Counted from the stretch's first letter, positions 7,524-15,946 are shown. The stretch: 64,000 nt of DNA from Patulibacter sp. (GCF_030655195.1 NZ_JAURWA010000195.1:1-64000), one strand, 5' to 3'. Made by a program: numbers and translations. The notes: generated from the sequence alone by a model not told the origin.

Positions 7524-9458
7524 GTGGGTTCCCAGATCACCGCCCCGCACCACCAGATCCAGGCGCCCGCCGATGGCCGCCTGGAGGGCCCGCGGGCGGC
7601 GGCCCCGTACGCGGAGGCGATCGCGGCGTTCGGCGACGTGTCCGAGGCGCTGTCCGAGCTCCACGAGCTGGACGACCTGCTGCACCTGATCGCGCGGAAG
7701 ATCTGCGCGCTCGTCGGTGTGCGCCGCTGCAGCCTGTACCTGCGGGACGAGCGCTCCAGCCTGTACCGCGGCCAGGTCGGGCACTGGCTGCACGACATCG
7801 ACGAGGGCGTCAAGCGCCTGACGTCCGGCGGCGCCGGCGACGCCTTCACCCGCGAGATCGTGGCCACCAAGGCTCCGGTGGTCGTGCAGGACACCCGCAG
7901 CGACACGCGACCGATCAAGTCCACCATGCGCTCGTGGGACGTCCGCTCCATGCTCGGCGTGCCGATGGTGCTGCGTGGCGACGTCGTCGGCATCGTCTAC
8001 CTCGACGACGCGGACCAGCGCCGGTCCTACACGGCCGCCGACGAGGCGATCGCCTCGATGTTCGCGAACCTCGCGGCGATCGCGATCCAGCAGGCCCGGC
8101 TGACCTCGGACCTGCGCGCCAGGCTCACGACCGTCGCGACCCAGAACGCCAGCATGCGCCGCGCCGCGGTCGTCGACGACCGGCTGACGGCCCTGGTCCT
8201 CGAGGGCAGCAACATGCGCGAGATCGCGTCCGCGATCGCCGACCTGACCGGCAAGGCCTGCGCGATCCACGACGCCGAGTTCCGGCAGATCGCGGTGGGC
8301 CGGCCGCCCGGCTCCGAGGACGGGATGCTCCCGAAGCTGCTGTCCACCGAGACGCGGGCACACCCCGACGTCCGGCGTGCGCTCGCCGGTCTGCGGGACA
8401 ACCGGCCCGGCGTGGTCGGCCCCATGCCGTACGCCGGCGTCCACAACCGCTGCATCGTCGCGCCGGTCGCGGCGGGCACGGACCAGTGGGGCCACCTGCT
8501 GCTGCTCGAGCACGGCAGCCGGCTGACGAACTTCGACATGATCGTCGCCCGTCGCGGCGCCACCGTCATCGCCTGGGGCATGAGCGCCGAGCGGCGCGCG
8601 GCCGCCGCCGAGTGGAACGTCGGGGCGTCCCTCGCCGGCGAGCTGATCCGCGGCAACCGGGACATCTCGGCGCTCGAGCGGCGTGCGGAGCACATGGGCA
8701 TCCGCATCGACGCGCCGCACGCCCTGTGCCTCATCACCACCGCCGCGGAGTCCGGCACGATCGTGCCCGACGCCCGGGCGGTGGCCGAGGCGTTCGCGGC
8801 CGAGGACGGGGCGCGCCCCATGGCCACCGCCGTGACGGACGGCGTGGGCGTGATCGTCCCGTTGCCGTCCGACGACGTGAAGGGCCTGGAGGCCGTGAAG
8901 GCCCGCGCCACGGCCGCCTGCGCGGCGCTCGACGCCGACGGCGCGCTGATCGCCGGCATCTCGACGGTCTGTCGCCGGCCGACGGACTACGTCCGCGCCT
9001 ACGAGCAGGCCACGCAGGTCGTCCGGTGCCTCAACACCTTCGCGGGCGACGACCGCAGCCAGGTCCTCGCCGCCAACGACCTGGGGGCCGGGCGGCTGTT
9101 CCTCTCGACCTCCAACGCGGCGGAGGCCGACCGCTTCGTGGAGGAGACGCTCGGGAGGCTGCTCACGGACAAGTCCCGTGCGGACCTCCTGACGACGCTG
9201 CACGTCTTCTGCCGCAACGGCCGCTCCGTCCGCCGCACGTCGCAGGCCATGGGCGTCCACGAGAACACGATCCGGTACCGGATCATGCGGACCGAGACCC
9301 TGACGGAGCTCGACGTCACGGACGACTCGGACGCCCAGTTCAGCGTGCAGCTGGCACTGCTGATCCTGCGCCTGAAGGGCGTCCTGCCGTGGGAGGCGGG
9401 CGTCGAGGCACCCGGGCCCGGCACGGCGACCGAGGCCGACGCGGCGGCCGACGCCTGA
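7524..9458 (+). CDS. GAF-domain PucR/CdaR-family transcriptional regulator
   Basis: A 644-residue protein. Residues about 30-190 form a GAF domain (YAEAIAAFGDVSEALSEL through the VPMVLRGDVVGIVYLDD strand pair). A central region of about 300 residues has a second sensor-like part. The C-terminus carries the PucR-type helix-turn-helix: TLHVFCRNGRSVRRTSQAMGV then HENTIRYRI (about residues 555-600). GAF plus HTH_30 regulators sense small molecules and often act as activators. The start is GTG with GAGAG a few nt upstream. It is the only dedicated DNA-binding regulator inside the catabolic region and its promoter carries the regional operator. It is therefore the best local candidate for the protein that binds the ten operators (inference). 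Confidence 0.85.
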   Translation: MGSQITAPHHQIQAPADGRLEGPRAAAPYAEAIAAFGDVSEALSELHELDDLLHLIARKICALVGVRRCSLYLRDERSSLYRGQVGHWLHDIDEGVKRLTSGGAGDAFTREIVATKAPVVVQDTRSDTRPIKSTMRSWDVRSMLGVPMVLRGDVVGIVYLDDADQRRSYTAADEAIASMFANLAAIAIQQARLTSDLRARLTTVATQNASMRRAAVVDDRLTALVLEGSNMREIASAIADLTGKACAIHDAEFRQIAVGRPPGSEDGMLPKLLSTETRAHPDVRRALAGLRDNRPGVVGPMPYAGVHNRCIVAPVAAGTDQWGHLLLLEHGSRLTNFDMIVARRGATVIAWGMSAERRAAAAEWNVGASLAGELIRGNRDISALERRAEHMGIRIDAPHALCLITTAAESGTIVPDARAVAEAFAAEDGARPMATAVTDGVGVIVPLPSDDVKGLEAVKARATAACAALDADGALIAGISTVCRRPTDYVRAYEQATQVVRCLNTFAGDDRSQVLAANDLGAGRLFLSTSNAAEADRFVEETLGRLLTDKSRADLLTTLHVFCRNGRSVRRTSQAMGVHENTIRYRIMRTETLTELDVTDDSDAQFSVQLALLILRLKGVLPWEAGVEAPGPGTATEADAAADA

Positions 9459-9485
9459 GCGTCGTCCGTGCCCGACCCGGCCCGC

Positions 9486-10262
9486 TCACTCCGCGGGCTG
9501 GAGGTATCCCCCGTCCACCCGCAGCAGCGACCCGGTCGTGTAGCTGCTGGCGGCGGTGGCGAAGTAGAGCATCGCCCCGACGATCTCGTCCGGGCGGCCG
9601 CCGCGCTGGAGGGCGAAGCCCGCGGACTCCCGTGCGAAGGCCTCCTGGTCCCAGGCCTTCGCGATGTCCGTGAGGAACGTGCCGGGGACGATCCCGTTGA
9701 CGCGGACCGTCGGCCCGAAGGCCCGGGCGAAGCCGACCGTCAGGGCGTCGAGGCCGGCCTTCGCCGCGGCGTACGGGAGCACGTGCGGCGTGGGGTTGGT
9801 GCCGGCGACGCTCGAGACGTTGATGATCGACCCGCCCTCGCCCGCCGCCATCCGGGCGCCGACGGCCGCCATCAGGCGGAACGGGCCCGCGAGGTTCACG
9901 TCGACGACCTTGTCCCAGAGGGCCTTCGAGACGTCCGCCGGGGTGTCGTAGACCGGCGACATGCCCGCGTTGTTGACGAGCACGTCGACCCTGCCGAACT
10001 CGGCGTAGCTCGCCTCGACCAGGTCATCGAGCTCGTCCCAGCGGCCCACGTGGCAGCCGAACGCCAGGGCGCGACGGCCGGTCTCGGAACGGACGGTCGC
10101 GGCGAGCGCCTCGCAGCTGTCGTGGTCCCGGCTGGCGATCACCACGTCGGCGCCCGCGCGGGCGAAGGCGAGGACCGTCTCGCGGCCCAGCCCTCGGCTG
10201 CCGCCGGTGACGAGCGCGACCTTGCCTTCGAGGGGACGTGCGGGATCGGTCGGGTCGGTCAT
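9486..10262 (-). CDS. Short-chain dehydrogenase/reductase
   Basis: A 258-residue classical SDR. It has TGGSRGLG (residues about 19-26), NNAG (about 93-96), a catalytic Ser in IINVSSVAG, the YAAAK catalytic Tyr-Lys pair and the C-terminal YTTGSLLRVDGG strand typical of FabG-like oxidoreductases. It lies 73 nt downstream of the second APH-like kinase gene on the same strand and probably shares its promoter and operator copy 3. A plausible role is oxidation or reduction of a hydroxyacyl intermediate. GGAAG lies just upstream of the ATG. Confidence 0.9.
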   Translation of the reverse strand: MTDPTDPARPLEGKVALVTGGSRGLGRETVLAFARAGADVVIASRDHDSCEALAATVRSETGRRALAFGCHVGRWDELDDLVEASYAEFGRVDVLVNNAGMSPVYDTPADVSKALWDKVVDVNLAGPFRLMAAVGARMAAGEGGSIINVSSVAGTNPTPHVLPYAAAKAGLDALTVGFARAFGPTVRVNGIVPGTFLTDIAKAWDQEAFARESAGFALQRGGRPDEIVGAMLYFATAASSYTTGSLLRVDGGYLQPAE

Positions 10263-10335
10263 GCGGGTCTTCCGGGTCGGGGTGCCAGGTGGCGGCGGCG
10301 CGGGCCGCGGCCGGCGGTCGCCGTGACGGGCGGTG

Positions 10336-11385
10336 TCACGGGCGCGGGGCGAGGCCGGCGAACCCGGCCGCCTCGGTCAGCAGGCGCGGGACGTCGTGCT
10401 CCAGCCGGGCGGCGTACGGGGTCAGGAGCTGGCCCTGCACGTACTGGGCGTGCGCGCCCTCGACGATCGCGGCGAGCTTCCAGAACGCGAGCGCCATGTA
10501 CCAGTCGAGGTGCTCGACGGAGCGGCCGCTGCCCTCCGCGTAGCGCGCGGCGAGCTCGGCGCGGGACGGGCTGCCGGGCGCACGGGAGACGCCCTGGACG
10601 TGGGGCATCGCGGGCTCGGCGGGGCGCTCGGTGCCCCAGAACCCGAGGAAGAGGCCCAGGTCGAGCAGCGGATCGCCGATCGTCGCCATCTCCCAGTCGA
10701 TGATCGCGGCGGGCGCGATCTCGGGGCCGGGGGTCAGCAGCAGGTTGTCGAGGTGGAAGTCGCCGTGGAGGATGCCCGGCTCGCCGTCGGGCGGCCGCTG
10801 CTCCTGGAGCCACGTCGCGAGCTCGTCGAACCACGGCAGCGGGCGGTGGCGGTAGCGCTCGAGCTGGCCGCTCCACCGGCCGACCTGCCGGCCGAGGAAC
10901 CCGTCGGGCCGGCCGAAGTCGGCCAGTCCGATCGTCCGCCACGGCGCGCGGTGCAGGGCGGCGAGGGCGTCCATCGCCGCGAACCCGACGGCCCGGAGGG
11001 TCTCGGCACCCGGCGGGTAGTCGGCCGGCAGCTCGTCGGCGATCGCGTGACCGTCGACCGCCTCCATGACCATGAACGGGGCACCCGGCACGTCCGGGTC
11101 CGAGCAGGCGGCGACCGGCGCCGGCGCCGGGACGTCGGTGCGGTCGAGCGCGACGAGGATCCGGTGCTCCCGTCCCATGTCGTGCGCGCTCTTCGAGATG
11201 GCCTCGGCCGGAGGGCGGCGCACGACCCACCGCCGGTCCCCGGCGGTCAGGAGCAGCGTCTCGTTGGAGTTGCCGCCCGTCAGGCGGTCCAGCGCGAAGG
11301 GCCCCGCGACGCCGAGCTCCTGCTCGAGCCACGCCGCGAGCGCGGGCTGGACGGGCGTGGGCGGGCGGACGGCGGTCTCGGACAC
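10336..11385 (-). CDS. APH-family kinase, ACAD10/11-type (second copy)
   Basis: A 349-residue APH-fold kinase. It has LTGGNSNET (about residue 38), the VVRRPP strand, the HGDFHLDN catalytic loop (about 216) and the IIDWEMATIGDP metal-binding block (about 235). It matches the kinase part of ACAD10/11 as the first copy does. The GTG at 11385 is preferred over the in-frame GTG at 11406. It gives the same length and N-terminal spacing as the other copy, and a -10-like GAGACT (11400-11395 on the minus strand) would lie downstream of the longer start. The gene is divergent from an acyl-CoA dehydrogenase of the same ACAD10/11 group, sharing operator copy 3. Confidence 0.85.
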   Translation of the reverse strand: MSETAVRPPTPVQPALAAWLEQELGVAGPFALDRLTGGNSNETLLLTAGDRRWVVRRPPAEAISKSAHDMGREHRILVALDRTDVPAPAPVAACSDPDVPGAPFMVMEAVDGHAIADELPADYPPGAETLRAVGFAAMDALAALHRAPWRTIGLADFGRPDGFLGRQVGRWSGQLERYRHRPLPWFDELATWLQEQRPPDGEPGILHGDFHLDNLLLTPGPEIAPAAIIDWEMATIGDPLLDLGLFLGFWGTERPAEPAMPHVQGVSRAPGSPSRAELAARYAEGSGRSVEHLDWYMALAFWKLAAIVEGAHAQYVQGQLLTPYAARLEHDVPRLLTEAAGFAGLAPRP

Positions 11386-11440
11386 GACGGCTCGAGTCTC
11401 GCCCACGGCGGGGACGGCGGACCCCCGCCGGGGGCGCCGA

Positions 11441-11458
11441 TTTGGAGGAAGCTCCGAG
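11441..11458. promoter_or_regulatory. Regional operator copy 3 (TTTGGAG-GAAG-CTCCGAG), divergent APH kinase / acyl-CoA dehydrogenase
   Basis: Centred at 11449.5. The dehydrogenase -10 box TAGGTT (11501-11506) is 54 bp to the right. A -10-like GAGACT for the kinase gene (11395-11400, minus strand) is 52 bp to the left. One site could thus activate both directions. Confidence 0.65.
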
Positions 11459-11500
11459 AACGCCCCCGGACGGCCGGTGGGCGCGGCCGCGCGCGAGGCC

Positions 11501-11506
11501 TAGGTT
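11501..11506 (+). promoter_or_regulatory. -10 box (TAGGTT) of acyl-CoA dehydrogenase gene
   Basis: It ends 6 nt before the ATG at 11513. The intervening GGAGGT also looks like a Shine-Dalgarno, so the message is either leaderless or has an extremely short leader. Confidence 0.5.
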
Positions 11507-11512
11507 GGAGGT

Positions 11513-12796
11513 ATGGCCTGGGACTTCTCCACCGAACCCGAGTTCGAGCAGAAGCTGGAGTGGATGCGGTCCTTCGTGCGCGAGCGGATCTACCCGCTCG
11601 AGACGCTCGACCTGGACTGGCGCTCGTACCGCGAGGTGATCAAGCCGCTCATGGAGGAGGTCAAGGAGCAGGGCCTGTGGGCCGCGCACCTCGGCCCCGA
11701 GCACGGAGGCCAGGGCTTCGGGCAGGTCAAGCTCGGCCTGATGCACGAGATCCTCGGCGGCTCCGACCTGGCGCCCCCGGTCTTCGGCAACAACGCGCCG
11801 GACTCCGGCAACTCCGAGCTGATCGCCATCGCCGGAGATCCGGCGCAGTGGGAGCGCTGGGGCCAGCCGCTGCTCGACGGCCGTCTCTACAGCGCGTTCT
11901 CCATGACCGAGCAGGGGACCGGCTCGGATCCGCGCCAGTTCACGTCGACCGCCGTCCGGGACGGCGACGAGTGGGTCATCAACGGCACCAAGTGGCTCGT
12001 GGGCAACGCGGCCCGGAGCGACTTCCACATCGTCATGGTCCGGACCGACACGTCCGAGGGCGCGGACCCGTACCGGACGATGTCGATGTTCATCGTGCCC
12101 ACCGACAGCGCCGGCCTGTCGATGCGCGACATCGGGCTGATGCACGAGCCGGAGTCCGACGGCCTCAACCACCAGCACTCCGAGGTGTTCTACGAGGACG
12201 TCCGGGTGCCGGCCGACCACCTGCTCGGCGAGGAGGGCGGCGCGTTCGTCCTCGCCCAGAAGCGCCTCGGCCCGGGGCGGATCCACCACTGCATGCGCTG
12301 GATCGGCGTCTGCCGTCGCGCGTTCGACGCGATGTGCGAGCGCGCCGTCTCCAAGAGCGTCCACGGCGGCCTGCTGAGCGAGAAGCAGACGATCCAGAAC
12401 TGGATCGCCGACTCGGCCGCGGCGATCGAGTCCGCGCGCCTCCTGACGCTCCACGCGGCGTGGACGATGGACCGCGTCGGCGCGTCCGCGGCCCGCACCG
12501 AGATCGCGATGATCAAGTACGCCGGCGCACCGGTGATGCACGAGGTCCTCGACAAGGCGATCCAGGTCCACGGCTCACTGGGCTACTCGACCGACATGCC
12601 GCTCGAGCAGATGTACCGCTGGTCCCGTGCCGCCCGCTTCTACGACGGCCCGGACGAGGTCCATCGCGTCACCGTCGCCAAGAGGATCCTCCGCGGCTAC
12701 GAGCCCCGGGACGTCCCGACGGACCACATCCCGACGCGACGTGCGGCCGCCGAGAAGCTCTACCCGGAGTACGCCTCGACGTCGAGCCTGGTCTGA
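11513..12796 (+). CDS. Acyl-CoA dehydrogenase, ACAD10/11 (FadE-like) subfamily
   Basis: A 427-residue FAD-dependent acyl-CoA dehydrogenase. The substrate/FAD block AFSMTEQGTGSDP (about residues 129-141), the WVINGTKWLVGNA strand (about 155-167), the LGPGRIHHCMRWIG helix and the C-terminal DGPDEVHRVT motif (about 380-389) are characteristic. The DGPDEVH signature is that of ACAD10/ACAD11 rather than MCAD/SCAD enzymes. In that subfamily the enzyme works on 4-phosphoacyl-CoA produced by the APH kinase and eliminates phosphate to give an enoyl-CoA (established for ACAD11/LvaC-type systems). The divergent partner gene is exactly such a kinase and the next gene is an ACAD10-like HAD protein. The exact substrate is unknown. 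Confidence 0.92.
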   Translation: MAWDFSTEPEFEQKLEWMRSFVRERIYPLETLDLDWRSYREVIKPLMEEVKEQGLWAAHLGPEHGGQGFGQVKLGLMHEILGGSDLAPPVFGNNAPDSGNSELIAIAGDPAQWERWGQPLLDGRLYSAFSMTEQGTGSDPRQFTSTAVRDGDEWVINGTKWLVGNAARSDFHIVMVRTDTSEGADPYRTMSMFIVPTDSAGLSMRDIGLMHEPESDGLNHQHSEVFYEDVRVPADHLLGEEGGAFVLAQKRLGPGRIHHCMRWIGVCRRAFDAMCERAVSKSVHGGLLSEKQTIQNWIADSAAAIESARLLTLHAAWTMDRVGASAARTEIAMIKYAGAPVMHEVLDKAIQVHGSLGYSTDMPLEQMYRWSRAARFYDGPDEVHRVTVAKRILRGYEPRDVPTDHIPTRRAAAEKLYPEYASTSSLV

Positions 12797-12816
12797 GGCG
12801 GGGCCGACCCGCGAGG

Positions 12817-12839
12817 GCGGCGGGCGGCCGTCCCGCCGC
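12817..12839. terminator. Hairpin between convergent acyl-CoA dehydrogenase and HAD genes
   Basis: GCGGCGGG and CCCGCCGC form an 8-bp GC stem with a 7-nt loop, 20 nt after the dehydrogenase stop. There is no U-tract; it is probably a bidirectional terminator. Confidence 0.4.
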
Positions 12840-12890
12840 GACCCGCGAGAGGCGTCGGCCGGGCGGCGCCGGGGCGCCCCGCGCCGGGCG

Positions 12891-13577
12891 TCAGCCGGCG
12901 CCCAGCGGGACGCCGAAGGCCGCCTCGAGAGCGGGGATCGTCGTGGCCGCCTCGACGTGGAGTACGCCGTGGATCCCTGCGCGACCGGCGGCGACGACGT
13001 TCTGCTCGAGGTCGTCGACGAAGACCGCGCGGTCGGCGGTCACGGCGGCGCGCTCGAGCGCCAGGCGGTAGATCGCACCGGAGGGCTTGCGGACGCCGAC
13101 GTCACCGGAGAGCACGACGTGGTCGAAGAGCCCGGGGAGGTCGTAGTCGTCGTAGGCGTGCATGCCGAACGAGTTCGACAGCAGGAGGGTCGTGACGCCG
13201 GCGGCGCGCAGGTCGCGGACGGCGGCGAGCATCGGCTCGTCCGGCCGCAGCGCCGCGGTCAGCCGGCGCAGCAGGCCCTCGGGCCGCACGTCGGGTCCCA
13301 GCATCGGGGCGAACGCCCGCTCGAACTCGTCGTCGGCCAGCTCGCCGCGCTCGACGGCGGTGAACAGCCCGCCCGCCTCCGGGGTGCCGCGGATCGCCTG
13401 CAGGAAGCGGTCGGGCTCCAGCCCCTCCGCCACGCAGGCCGCCGAGAACGACGCGAAGACGCCGCTGGTCAGGACCCCGCCGAAGTCGATCAGCAGGGCG
13501 GTGGGGTCGGTGGGGACGCCGGGCGCGGCGTCGTCGCCAGCGGAGCGGCTCTCGGGTGCCGGGGGGTTGTCGGGCAT
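12891..13577 (-). CDS. HAD-family protein resembling the N-terminal domain of ACAD10
   Basis: A 228-residue HAD-IA protein. Motif I is LLIDFGGVLTSG (about residues 27-38), with the nucleophile Asp kept but the +2 Asp replaced by Gly. Motif II is LLLSNSFG, motif III the Lys in VGVRKPSGAIYRL and motif IV the acidic pair in AVFVDDLEQN. These motifs, including the DFGGVL variant and the FVDDL...N...A...GIH block, follow the HAD domain of human ACAD10. The HAD, APH and ACAD parts of that fused human protein are thus encoded by neighbouring genes here. Loss of the +2 Asp may lower phosphatase activity. The ATG at 13577 is supported by a TACCGT -10 box 6 nt upstream. Confidence 0.85.
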   Translation of the reverse strand: MPDNPPAPESRSAGDDAAPGVPTDPTALLIDFGGVLTSGVFASFSAACVAEGLEPDRFLQAIRGTPEAGGLFTAVERGELADDEFERAFAPMLGPDVRPEGLLRRLTAALRPDEPMLAAVRDLRAAGVTTLLLSNSFGMHAYDDYDLPGLFDHVVLSGDVGVRKPSGAIYRLALERAAVTADRAVFVDDLEQNVVAAGRAGIHGVLHVEAATTIPALEAAFGVPLGAG

Positions 13578-13583
13578 CCGGCG

Positions 13584-13589
13584 ACGGTA
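13584..13589 (-). promoter_or_regulatory. -10 box (TACCGT) of leaderless HAD gene
   Basis: On the minus strand TACCGT ends 6 nt before the ATG at 13577. No copy of the regional operator is present in this gap. Confidence 0.45.
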
Positions 13590-13744
13590 TGGACCGGTCG
13601 CGGGTCCTGCTCGACCGGGCGCCGCCGTCCTTGTCGCGCCCGACGAACGGGACCCGCGCGGCCCGAGCGCGCGGGCGCGCGGCTGGGCGAGGCTCGGGAG
13701 GCCGCGGCGCACCGCCCGGCGACGATCCACGGAGGAGCCAGGAC

Positions 13745-14593
13745 ATGGGAGATCTCGAGGGACAGGTCGCGTTCATCACCGGCGCGGCGCGCGGCCAGGG
13801 CCGCAACCACGCCGTGCGGCTGGCGGAGCGCGGCGTCGACATCGTCGCGCTGGACGTCAACCGGACGATCGACACGGTCTCCTACCCCGGCCCGGACGCC
13901 GACGACCTGGCGGAGACGGTGCGCCTGGTCGAGGCGACCGGCCGGCGCATCGTCGCCCGCGAGGCCGACGTCCGCGACGCCGACGCGGTCCGCGGGGTCC
14001 TCGCGGAGGGGATCGACGCGTTCGGTCGCCTGGACATCGTCATCCCCAACGCGGGGATCGCCTCCGTCTCCTCGGCGCGCGAGATGTCCGACGCCATGTG
14101 GCACGAGCTGATCGACATCAACCTCAACGGCACGTGGCACGCGATCGCCGCGTCCCTCCCGCACATGGGGACCTCGAGCCCCGGCGGTCGCGGAGGATCG
14201 ATCGTGCTGATCGGCTCCGTCGCGAGCTTCAAGGGGATGGCCAACATCGTCCACTACGTCGCGACGAAGCACGCGATGGTCGGGATCGCCAAGTCGCTCG
14301 CCCTCGAGCTCGGCCCGGACCACATCCGCGTCAACGTCATCTGCCCGACGAACGTCGACACGCCGATGGTGCAGAACGCCTTCACCCGGAAGCTGTTCAT
14401 GCCCGACGTCGAGAACCCGACGCGCGAGGACGCCGAGCGCGAGGGCTCCCCGCACCGCCAGGCCAACGCGATCCCGATCCCGTGGATCGACTGCGACGAC
14501 ACGACCAACGCGATGCTGTTCCTCGTCTCCGACACGGGCCGCTACGTGACGGGCACGGCGATCCCGGTGGACGCGGGCTTCCTGACGAAGTGA
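13745..14593 (+). CDS. Mycofactocin-coupled SDR family oxidoreductase
   Basis: A 282-residue SDR. It has the TGAARGQGRNHAVRLAERG nucleotide-binding helix (residues about 12-30), the long insertion after the first Rossmann strands (DVNRTIDTVSYPGPDADD) and a VIPNAG motif. The catalytic Ser lies in VLIGSVASF and the YVATKHA motif carries Tyr and Lys. The Gln-Gly-Arg-Asn variant and the insertion are hallmarks of SDRs that keep their nicotinamide cofactor bound and pass electrons to mycofactocin. No mycofactocin biosynthesis genes lie in the window. A GGAGGAG sequence about 8 nt upstream supports the ATG. It is divergent from the HAD gene and convergent with the racemase gene. Confidence 0.88.
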   Translation: MGDLEGQVAFITGAARGQGRNHAVRLAERGVDIVALDVNRTIDTVSYPGPDADDLAETVRLVEATGRRIVAREADVRDADAVRGVLAEGIDAFGRLDIVIPNAGIASVSSAREMSDAMWHELIDINLNGTWHAIAASLPHMGTSSPGGRGGSIVLIGSVASFKGMANIVHYVATKHAMVGIAKSLALELGPDHIRVNVICPTNVDTPMVQNAFTRKLFMPDVENPTREDAEREGSPHRQANAIPIPWIDCDDTTNAMLFLVSDTGRYVTGTAIPVDAGFLTK

Positions 14594-14612
14594 GGTGACC
14601 GGGCGTGCCGGG

Positions 14613-14634
14613 GCGGGACCGTCGATGGTCCCGC
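14613..14634. terminator. Convergent-gene hairpin terminator
   Basis: GCGGGACC and GGTCCCGC form a perfect 8-bp stem with a 6-nt loop, between the SDR stop (14593) and the racemase stop (14702). Confidence 0.5.
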
Positions 14635-14701
14635 GCCGGCGATCCGGGTCTCGTCGTCCGTCCCCCGGACGGCGACCCCGACCAGGTGCGCCCCCGTGCC
14701 C

Positions 14702-15874
14702 TCAGGCCACCGCCCCCACCTCGCGCAGACGGGCGACCTCGTCGGGGGCGAAGCCCGCCGCCGCGAGCGTCGCGTCGGTGTCGGCGCCGACCGGGACCGG
14801 GGCGGCGCCGGCGGTGAGCGGCGTCCGGTCGTAGCGCGGGGCCGGAGCGGGGACGGCGTGCCCGTCGACGTCGACGAAGCCGCCGCGCGCGACCGCGTGG
14901 GCGTGGTGCGGCGCCTCGTCCAGGGTGAGGACCGGGGCGAAGCAGGCACCGAGGGGCTCGAGGATCGCGCACCACTCGTCGCGGGTCCGGGTGGCGAAGA
15001 CCTCGGCGAACCGCGCGGAGCCCGCCGGCCAGCGCGAGCGGTCGTCCTGGTCGCCCAGCTCGGCCGGGTCGATGCCCATGCCGCGGAGCAGCAGGGCGTA
15101 GAACTGCGGCTCGACCGCGGCGACCGAGACGAAGCGCCCGTCCCCGGTGGCGTAGACGTCGTAGAAGTGCGCCCCGCCGTCGAGCAGGTTCGCCTCGCGC
15201 TCGTCCTCCCAGTACCCCTCGTGGCGCATCCCGTGGATCGCCGTGGCGAGCTGGCCGGCGCCGTCGACCATCGCCACGTCGACGGTCTGCCCGACCCCGG
15301 AGCGCGTCCGCTCGAGCAGCGCGCCGAGGACGCCCGTCGCGAGCAGCGCACCGCCGCCGCCGAAGTCGGCCACGACGTTCAGCGGCGCGACGGGCCGGTC
15401 CGCGCGGCCGATCGCGTGGAGCAGACCGGAGAGCGCGAGGTAGTTGAGGTCGTGGCCCGGGGCCTGCGCGTACGGGCCCTCCTGCCCCCAGCCGGTCATC
15501 CGGGCGTAGACGAGCCGCGGGTTGCGCCCGCGCACCACGTCGGGCCCGACGCCGAGCCGCTCCGCCACACCCGGCCGGAAGCCCTCGACGAGGACGTCCG
15601 CCCCGTCCGTCAGGCGCAGCACGACCTCGACCCCCTCCGGCCGCTTGAGGTCCACGGCGATCGACCGGCGACCGCGGTTGAGCGCGCGATCGACGGCCCC
15701 GGGGTCGCCCGCCGCGCTCGCCCGGTCGACGCGGACGACGTCGGCGCCCATGTCGGCCAGCATCATGCAGCCGAAGGGCGCCGGCCCGATCCCGGCGAGC
15801 TCGATCACCCGCACCCCGGCCAACGGCCCGCCCGCGGACGGGTCGGTGGGTCGCTCTGCGCGCGCGTCGGGCAT
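14702..15874 (-). CDS. Alpha-methylacyl-CoA racemase / CaiB-BaiF family CoA-transferase
   Basis: A 390-residue family III CoA-transferase-fold protein. It begins with GVRVIELAGIGPAPFGCMMLADMGADVVRVDR. It contains PGHDLNYLALSGLL with the His, and LNVVADFGGGGALLATGVL with the Asp, that form the acid-base pair of alpha-methylacyl-CoA racemase (AMACR). The C-terminal part keeps the TRTRDEW helix. Racemisation of 2-methylacyl-CoA prepares branched, isoprenoid or steroid side-chain acids for beta-oxidation by S-specific dehydrogenases. The ATG at 15874 is placed by homology and by TACGCT 6 nt upstream. It shares operator copy 4 with the divergent acyl-CoA synthetase gene. CoA-transfer activity is the alternative. 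Confidence 0.88.
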   Translation of the reverse strand: MPDARAERPTDPSAGGPLAGVRVIELAGIGPAPFGCMMLADMGADVVRVDRASAAGDPGAVDRALNRGRRSIAVDLKRPEGVEVVLRLTDGADVLVEGFRPGVAERLGVGPDVVRGRNPRLVYARMTGWGQEGPYAQAPGHDLNYLALSGLLHAIGRADRPVAPLNVVADFGGGGALLATGVLGALLERTRSGVGQTVDVAMVDGAGQLATAIHGMRHEGYWEDEREANLLDGGAHFYDVYATGDGRFVSVAAVEPQFYALLLRGMGIDPAELGDQDDRSRWPAGSARFAEVFATRTRDEWCAILEPLGACFAPVLTLDEAPHHAHAVARGGFVDVDGHAVPAPAPRYDRTPLTAGAAPVPVGADTDATLAAAGFAPDEVARLREVGAVA

Positions 15875-15880
15875 CGGTCG

Positions 15881-15886
15881 AGCGTA
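15881..15886 (-). promoter_or_regulatory. -10 box (TACGCT) of leaderless racemase gene
   Basis: On the minus strand TACGCT ends 6 nt before the ATG at 15874 and lies 54 bp from the centre of operator copy 4. Confidence 0.6.
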
Positions 15887-15928
15887 GGCCCGGGCCGGGG
15901 GACGCAGGACCGGGGGCGCCAGGGCCGT

Positions 15929-15946
15929 TTCGGAGGGTCCTCCAAA
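15929..15946. promoter_or_regulatory. Regional operator copy 4 (TTCGGAG-GGTC-CTCCAAA), divergent racemase / synthetase
   Basis: Centred at 15937.5. The -10 boxes on each side are both TACGCT: 15881-15886 (minus) at 54 bp and 15988-15993 (plus) at 53 bp. This symmetric arrangement is the clearest case for one dimeric activator serving two promoters. Confidence 0.7.
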
